Source: Halonatronomonas sp051745085
Lineage (GTDB): Bacteria > Bacillota > Halanaerobiia > Halanaerobiales > Halarsenatibacteraceae
Reading direction: 5' to 3'
Length of the DNA: 8,616 bases
NCBI GenBank assembly: GCA_051745085.1
Contig: JBNJDR010000066.1
Location: 1-8,616 of the forward strand
The position numbers were made by a program, and so were the translations under genes. Positions 6,034 to 8,616 of the stretch are shown here, in pieces (the stretch's first letter is position 1; each line of letters begins with the position of its first letter). The notes beneath the pieces were generated by a model. The model was not told where the DNA came from and ran no database searches. It was given only the letters and a program-made list of their open reading frames with translations.

Positions 6034-6774
6034 TCAATAATAAATTTTTTCTAAAGTTAAACCTTTTGCCGGAGCAGTGAAACCTGCTTTATCCCGTGAC
6101 TTTGATCGAATAATTCTATCCATGTCTTCTATAAATCTTTTGTTTTTTCCAATTTCAATCAACGTACCTACAATAATCCTCATCATATTATATAAAAAAC
6201 CTGACCCTAATATTTCAATATAAAAGGTATTCTCATTATGCGTTTTAATTTCAGCTTTATAGATTTCACGAACTGATGAATTACTTTTACAACCTTTAGC
6301 TTGAAAAGCTGAAAAATCTTTTTCACCAGCAAGGTAAGCAATTGCTGACCTCATACTTTCTATATCTAAAGACTGATAAATATGATATGAGTAGTGCCTC
6401 ATAAAAACATCAGGATAATAATTATTATCTATCTTATATATATATTTTTTTCTTTTTGCATCAAACCGGGCATGAAAATTGTTTTCAACTTTTTCTGCTT
6501 TAAGACATACTATATCATCTGGCAGTTCACTATTAAAAGCCTGGGGCAAACGAGAAATGGGAATATTGACTTTTAAATCAAAATGAAAAACCTGACCTTG
6601 AGCATGAACTCCAGCATCAGTGCGGCTCGCACCAATAATACGCGTAGGCGCATTATGAAATTTATTAACTACCTTCTCTAATTTTTCTTGAACAGTTTCA
6701 GATGTATTTTTTTGGACCTGCCAACCACTATATTCGGTTCCGTCATAAGAAACAGTAACTTTAACTCTTTTCAC
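6034..6774 (-). CDS. truA: tRNA pseudouridine(38-40) synthase
   Basis: The enzyme converts uridines 38-40 in the tRNA anticodon arm to pseudouridine. At 246 residues it has the normal TruA size. After the chosen start it begins MKRVKVTVSYDGTEYSGWQ, the family's usual opening. The catalytic motif SRTDAGVHAQGQV is at 50-62, with Asp53 as the nucleophile. FLYNMMRIIVGTL (193-205) and RDKAGFTAPAKGLTL (227-241) complete the C-terminal half. Two starts are possible, both GTG. The one at 6789 would lie on the ribosome binding site itself. The one at 6774 has GGAGG (6787-6783) eight bases upstream and gives the conserved N-terminus, so I chose it. It lies 24 bases after ecfT and 29 before rplM, in the same operon. 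Confidence 0.96.
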   Translation of the reverse strand: MKRVKVTVSYDGTEYSGWQVQKNTSETVQEKLEKVVNKFHNAPTRIIGASRTDAGVHAQGQVFHFDLKVNIPISRLPQAFNSELPDDIVCLKAEKVENNFHARFDAKRKKYIYKIDNNYYPDVFMRHYSYHIYQSLDIESMRSAIAYLAGEKDFSAFQAKGCKSNSSVREIYKAEIKTHNENTFYIEILGSGFLYNMMRIIVGTLIEIGKNKRFIEDMDRIIRSKSRDKAGFTAPAKGLTLEKIYY

Positions 6775-6798
6775 AAAAGCATCCTCCACCTAAATCTT

Positions 6799-7590
6799 TT
6801 ACCAAAAACTTAAAGCCACAGAGATTATGATGATAAAAACTAAAGCTGCAATATCTGATCGCTTTAACTCAAGCTCATTTAATCTAGTTCTATCTGTTCC
6901 ACCTTGATAACATCTAGACTCCATGGCTAAGGCCAACTCATCTGCCCTTCTAAAAGCACTAATAAATAAAGGAACTAATAACGGTACTAAACTTTTGGCC
7001 CTTTGGATTATATTCCCGCTTTCAAAATCTGCACCTCGAGCTTTTTGAGCTTTCATAATTTTTTCTGCTTCTTCCATTAAAGTAGGAATAAACCGTAATG
7101 CTATTGTCATCATCATCGCAAGCTCTCCCGCAGGTACTCCAAAACGAGTTAGCGGTTTTAATATATATTCAATACCATCAGTTAATTGTAAAGGCGAGGT
7201 AGTTAAAGTTAAAAGGGAAGTAAACATAATTAGCAATAATATTCGGCCCACCATAAATAATCCAGTAAATAATCCTTCTTCTTCTATTCTTAAAAAACTC
7301 CATTCCCACAGTACATCTCCACCCCGAGTCAGAAACATATGCAGAAATAACGTTATTATAATCAAAAAGAAAATAGGTTTTAATCCTCGAAGTACCCTTT
7401 TTACTGGAAGACGAGAAACAGCCATCACAAAAATTATAAACAATAAGAAAAACCCAAAGCCTGTAAAGGTTTCTACTAAAAACAATACCGTAATCATAAT
7501 AATTGTAATAATTATTTTAATTCGAGGATCGAGTTGATGGATAAATGAATCGCCCGGGATATATTGGCCAATTGTAATATCTTTTAACAT
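6799..7590 (-). CDS. ecfT: energy-coupling factor transporter transmembrane protein EcfT
   Basis: EcfT is the membrane scaffold of group II ECF importers. It couples the two ATPases to interchangeable substrate-binding S components for vitamins or metals. The protein has 263 residues, the normal length. Hydrophobic spans lie at about 25-40, 43-60, 71-86, 108-131, 153-170 and 247-262. The two coupling helices that contact the ATPases are visible: KAQKARGADF (180-189), with the Ala-Arg-Gly motif, and ESRCYQGG (224-231), the second motif in its common altered form. The opening GQYIPGDSFIHQLDPRIKI is also typical. The ATG at 7590 overlaps the ecfA2 stop by seven bases (ATGTTAA), and AAGGAG lies eight bases upstream, so translation is coupled to the ATPase gene. 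No S-component gene is nearby, as usual for this shared module. Confidence 0.96.
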   Translation of the reverse strand: MLKDITIGQYIPGDSFIHQLDPRIKIIITIIMITVLFLVETFTGFGFFLLFIIFVMAVSRLPVKRVLRGLKPIFFLIIITLFLHMFLTRGGDVLWEWSFLRIEEEGLFTGLFMVGRILLLIMFTSLLTLTTSPLQLTDGIEYILKPLTRFGVPAGELAMMMTIALRFIPTLMEEAEKIMKAQKARGADFESGNIIQRAKSLVPLLVPLFISAFRRADELALAMESRCYQGGTDRTRLNELELKRSDIAALVFIIIISVALSFW

Positions 7591-8462
7591 GACTTTTTCT
7601 CCTTAAGTACCTTGTTGCTATCCTGGAGATTATTTAAAATCTCATCCCTGGCCTCGGAAATAGAAAAGATATCAGTTTTCACTGGGATACCATTGCCCTT
7701 TAAGCGATGAAGAATTGTAGTAATAGCTGGTAAATCGAGATCCAATTCTTTTAAGCGATCTTCTTTACTGAAAACTGAATCAGGACTCCCATCAAGAACA
7801 ATTTCGCCTTTATCCATCACTATTATTCTCGTAGCTAATCTTGCTACCTCTTCCATTCTATGAGATATTAATATAACTGTAATATCTAAATCTTCATGAA
7901 GATAATGTAATAAATCCAATAGATTTTTCCTGCCTTGAGGATCTAATCCAGCCGAAGGTTCATCAAGGATTAAAACTTCGGGTTTTAAAGCTAACACACC
8001 AGCTATAGCTATTCGCCGCTGCTGTCCTCCACTCAAGTTAAAAGGAGACCGGTCTTTAAAATCATCATAACTTAAATTGACCAATTTTAACGACTCTTTA
8101 ACTCTTGTTTCTATTTCATCTTTTTTTAGACCTAAATTTTTAGGGCCAAAAGCTATATCTGCATAAACTGTTTCTTCAAAAAGTTGATGTTCTGGATATT
8201 GAAAAACCAGCCCAACTTTTTTACGTATATCTTTCAACTTGCTTTTATCTCCAAAGATATTCATGCCATTATAAAAAACTTCACCTGAAGTGGGTTCAAT
8301 TAAACCATTCAGTAACTGCACAAGCGTAGATTTACCTGAACCAGTATGTCCAATAAGACCAATAAATTCACCTCTGTCAATAGATAAATCAATGTTTTTC
8401 AAAGCGGTAATTGGACTGTATTGATTATAAACGTGAGTTACATCTTTTAATTCAATTAACAT
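7584..8462 (-). CDS. ecfA2: energy-coupling factor transporter ATP-binding protein EcfA2
   Basis: This is one of the two cytoplasmic ATPases of the ECF module. Its 292 residues show a complete ABC ATPase: Walker A GHTGSGKST (38-46), Q-loop Gln88 in the motif FQYPEHQLFEETV (87-99), signature LSGGQ (143-147), Walker B VLILDEPSAGLD (163-174) with catalytic Glu168, and H-loop His201. FQYPEHQLFE marks the EcfA2 paralogue; EcfA1 usually has FQNPDNQ. A C-terminal extension (about 230-292) is typical of EcfA proteins. The start ATG overlaps the ecfA1 stop by seven bases (ATGTTAA) with only a weak binding site (GGTGAG), so it probably depends on translational coupling. The same seven-base overlap joins its 3' end to ecfT. 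Confidence 0.96.
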   Translation of the reverse strand: MLIELKDVTHVYNQYSPITALKNIDLSIDRGEFIGLIGHTGSGKSTLVQLLNGLIEPTSGEVFYNGMNIFGDKSKLKDIRKKVGLVFQYPEHQLFEETVYADIAFGPKNLGLKKDEIETRVKESLKLVNLSYDDFKDRSPFNLSGGQQRRIAIAGVLALKPEVLILDEPSAGLDPQGRKNLLDLLHYLHEDLDITVILISHRMEEVARLATRIIVMDKGEIVLDGSPDSVFSKEDRLKELDLDLPAITTILHRLKGNGIPVKTDIFSISEARDEILNNLQDSNKVLKEKKSC

Positions 8463-8616
8463 AACGCACTCACCAACCCATCTATATCCATAACTTCGGG
8501 TATAGATAATCCAGAATCTCTTAACTGATTTGCTAACTCAACCACAACTGGTACATCTAATCCTGACTCTTTAATAAGGCTAATATCTTGAAAAACATTT
8601 ATAGGCTTATTTATAG
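8456..8616 (-). CDS. ecfA1: energy-coupling factor transporter ATP-binding protein EcfA1, 3' end only
   Basis: The last 52 codons and the TAA (8458-8456) of a minus-strand gene are visible; the rest lies beyond the right edge. The peptide reads NKPINVFQD, then SGLDVPVVVELANQLRDSG (about 17-35), and ends GLVSALC. This is the regulatory C-terminal extension of an ECF ATPase: the ending of EcfA proteins usually contains a 'GLDVP...LA..L...G' stretch. Its place directly before ecfA2, overlapping it by seven bases, fits the standard order ecfA1-ecfA2-ecfT. The ATPase core is outside the window and cannot be judged. Confidence 0.85.
   Translation of the reverse strand, partial: INKPINVFQDISLIKESGLDVPVVVELANQLRDSGLSIPEVMDIDGLVSALC

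Noticed and set aside
6005..6037. Longer uL13 form starting at TTG 6037
   Set aside because: It adds eleven residues not seen in the family, has no ribosome binding site, and its extra codons include the binding site of the ATG at 6004.
6394..6576. 60-codon plus-strand open frame inside truA
   Set aside because: It is antisense to a clear truA gene and its translation is low-complexity Ile/Phe/Tyr from AT-rich DNA.
6775..6789. Longer TruA form starting at GTG 6789
   Set aside because: The start would lie on the GGAGG sequence that serves the GTG at 6774, and the extra five residues are not part of the family's N-terminus.

Overview
The window is AT-rich, and its gene content and ribosome binding sites (repeated AAGGAGG-type) are those of a low-GC Firmicute. 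Two hints narrow this. The solute-binding protein is exported by a plain signal peptide with no lipobox cysteine, which suits a cell with an outer membrane. The same protein is strongly acidic, which suits salt. Together they point to a diderm, probably halophilic anaerobe such as a member of Halanaerobiales; this is an inference and not proven by the window.

Left part (1-904, minus strand): a LigB-like class III dioxygenase-fold protein is followed by the first codons of an AMMECR1-family gene that runs off the left edge. This pair belongs to the poorly understood AmmeMemoRadiSam group. A 432-base gap (905-1336) separates it from a divergent plus-strand operon. The gap holds candidate promoters in both directions, weak hairpins and a possible 50-codon leader ORF.

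Middle (1337-4981, plus strand): a family 5 solute-binding protein and two permeases of the DppB and DppC type form most of a peptide-type ABC importer. A perfect 28-base palindrome lies between the binding-protein gene and the permeases. The operon ends at a strong terminator (5008-5038) with no ATPase gene, so the ATPases must come from elsewhere.

Right part (5155-8616, minus strand): a conserved housekeeping operon reads from the right edge as ecfA1 (3' end only), ecfA2, ecfT, truA, rplM, rpsI. It makes the energising module of ECF vitamin or metal importers, a tRNA pseudouridine synthase, and ribosomal proteins uL13 and uS9. It ends at a symmetrical hairpin terminator (5087-5123) that faces the end of the importer operon. 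The start codons of truA and rplM are best placed downstream of the longest open frames.

I see no rRNA, tRNA, CRISPR array, insertion sequence or defence system. Most of the window is ordinary. The points most worth a second look are the split LigB/AMMECR1 pair, the long leader before the binding-protein gene, and the intercistronic palindrome.
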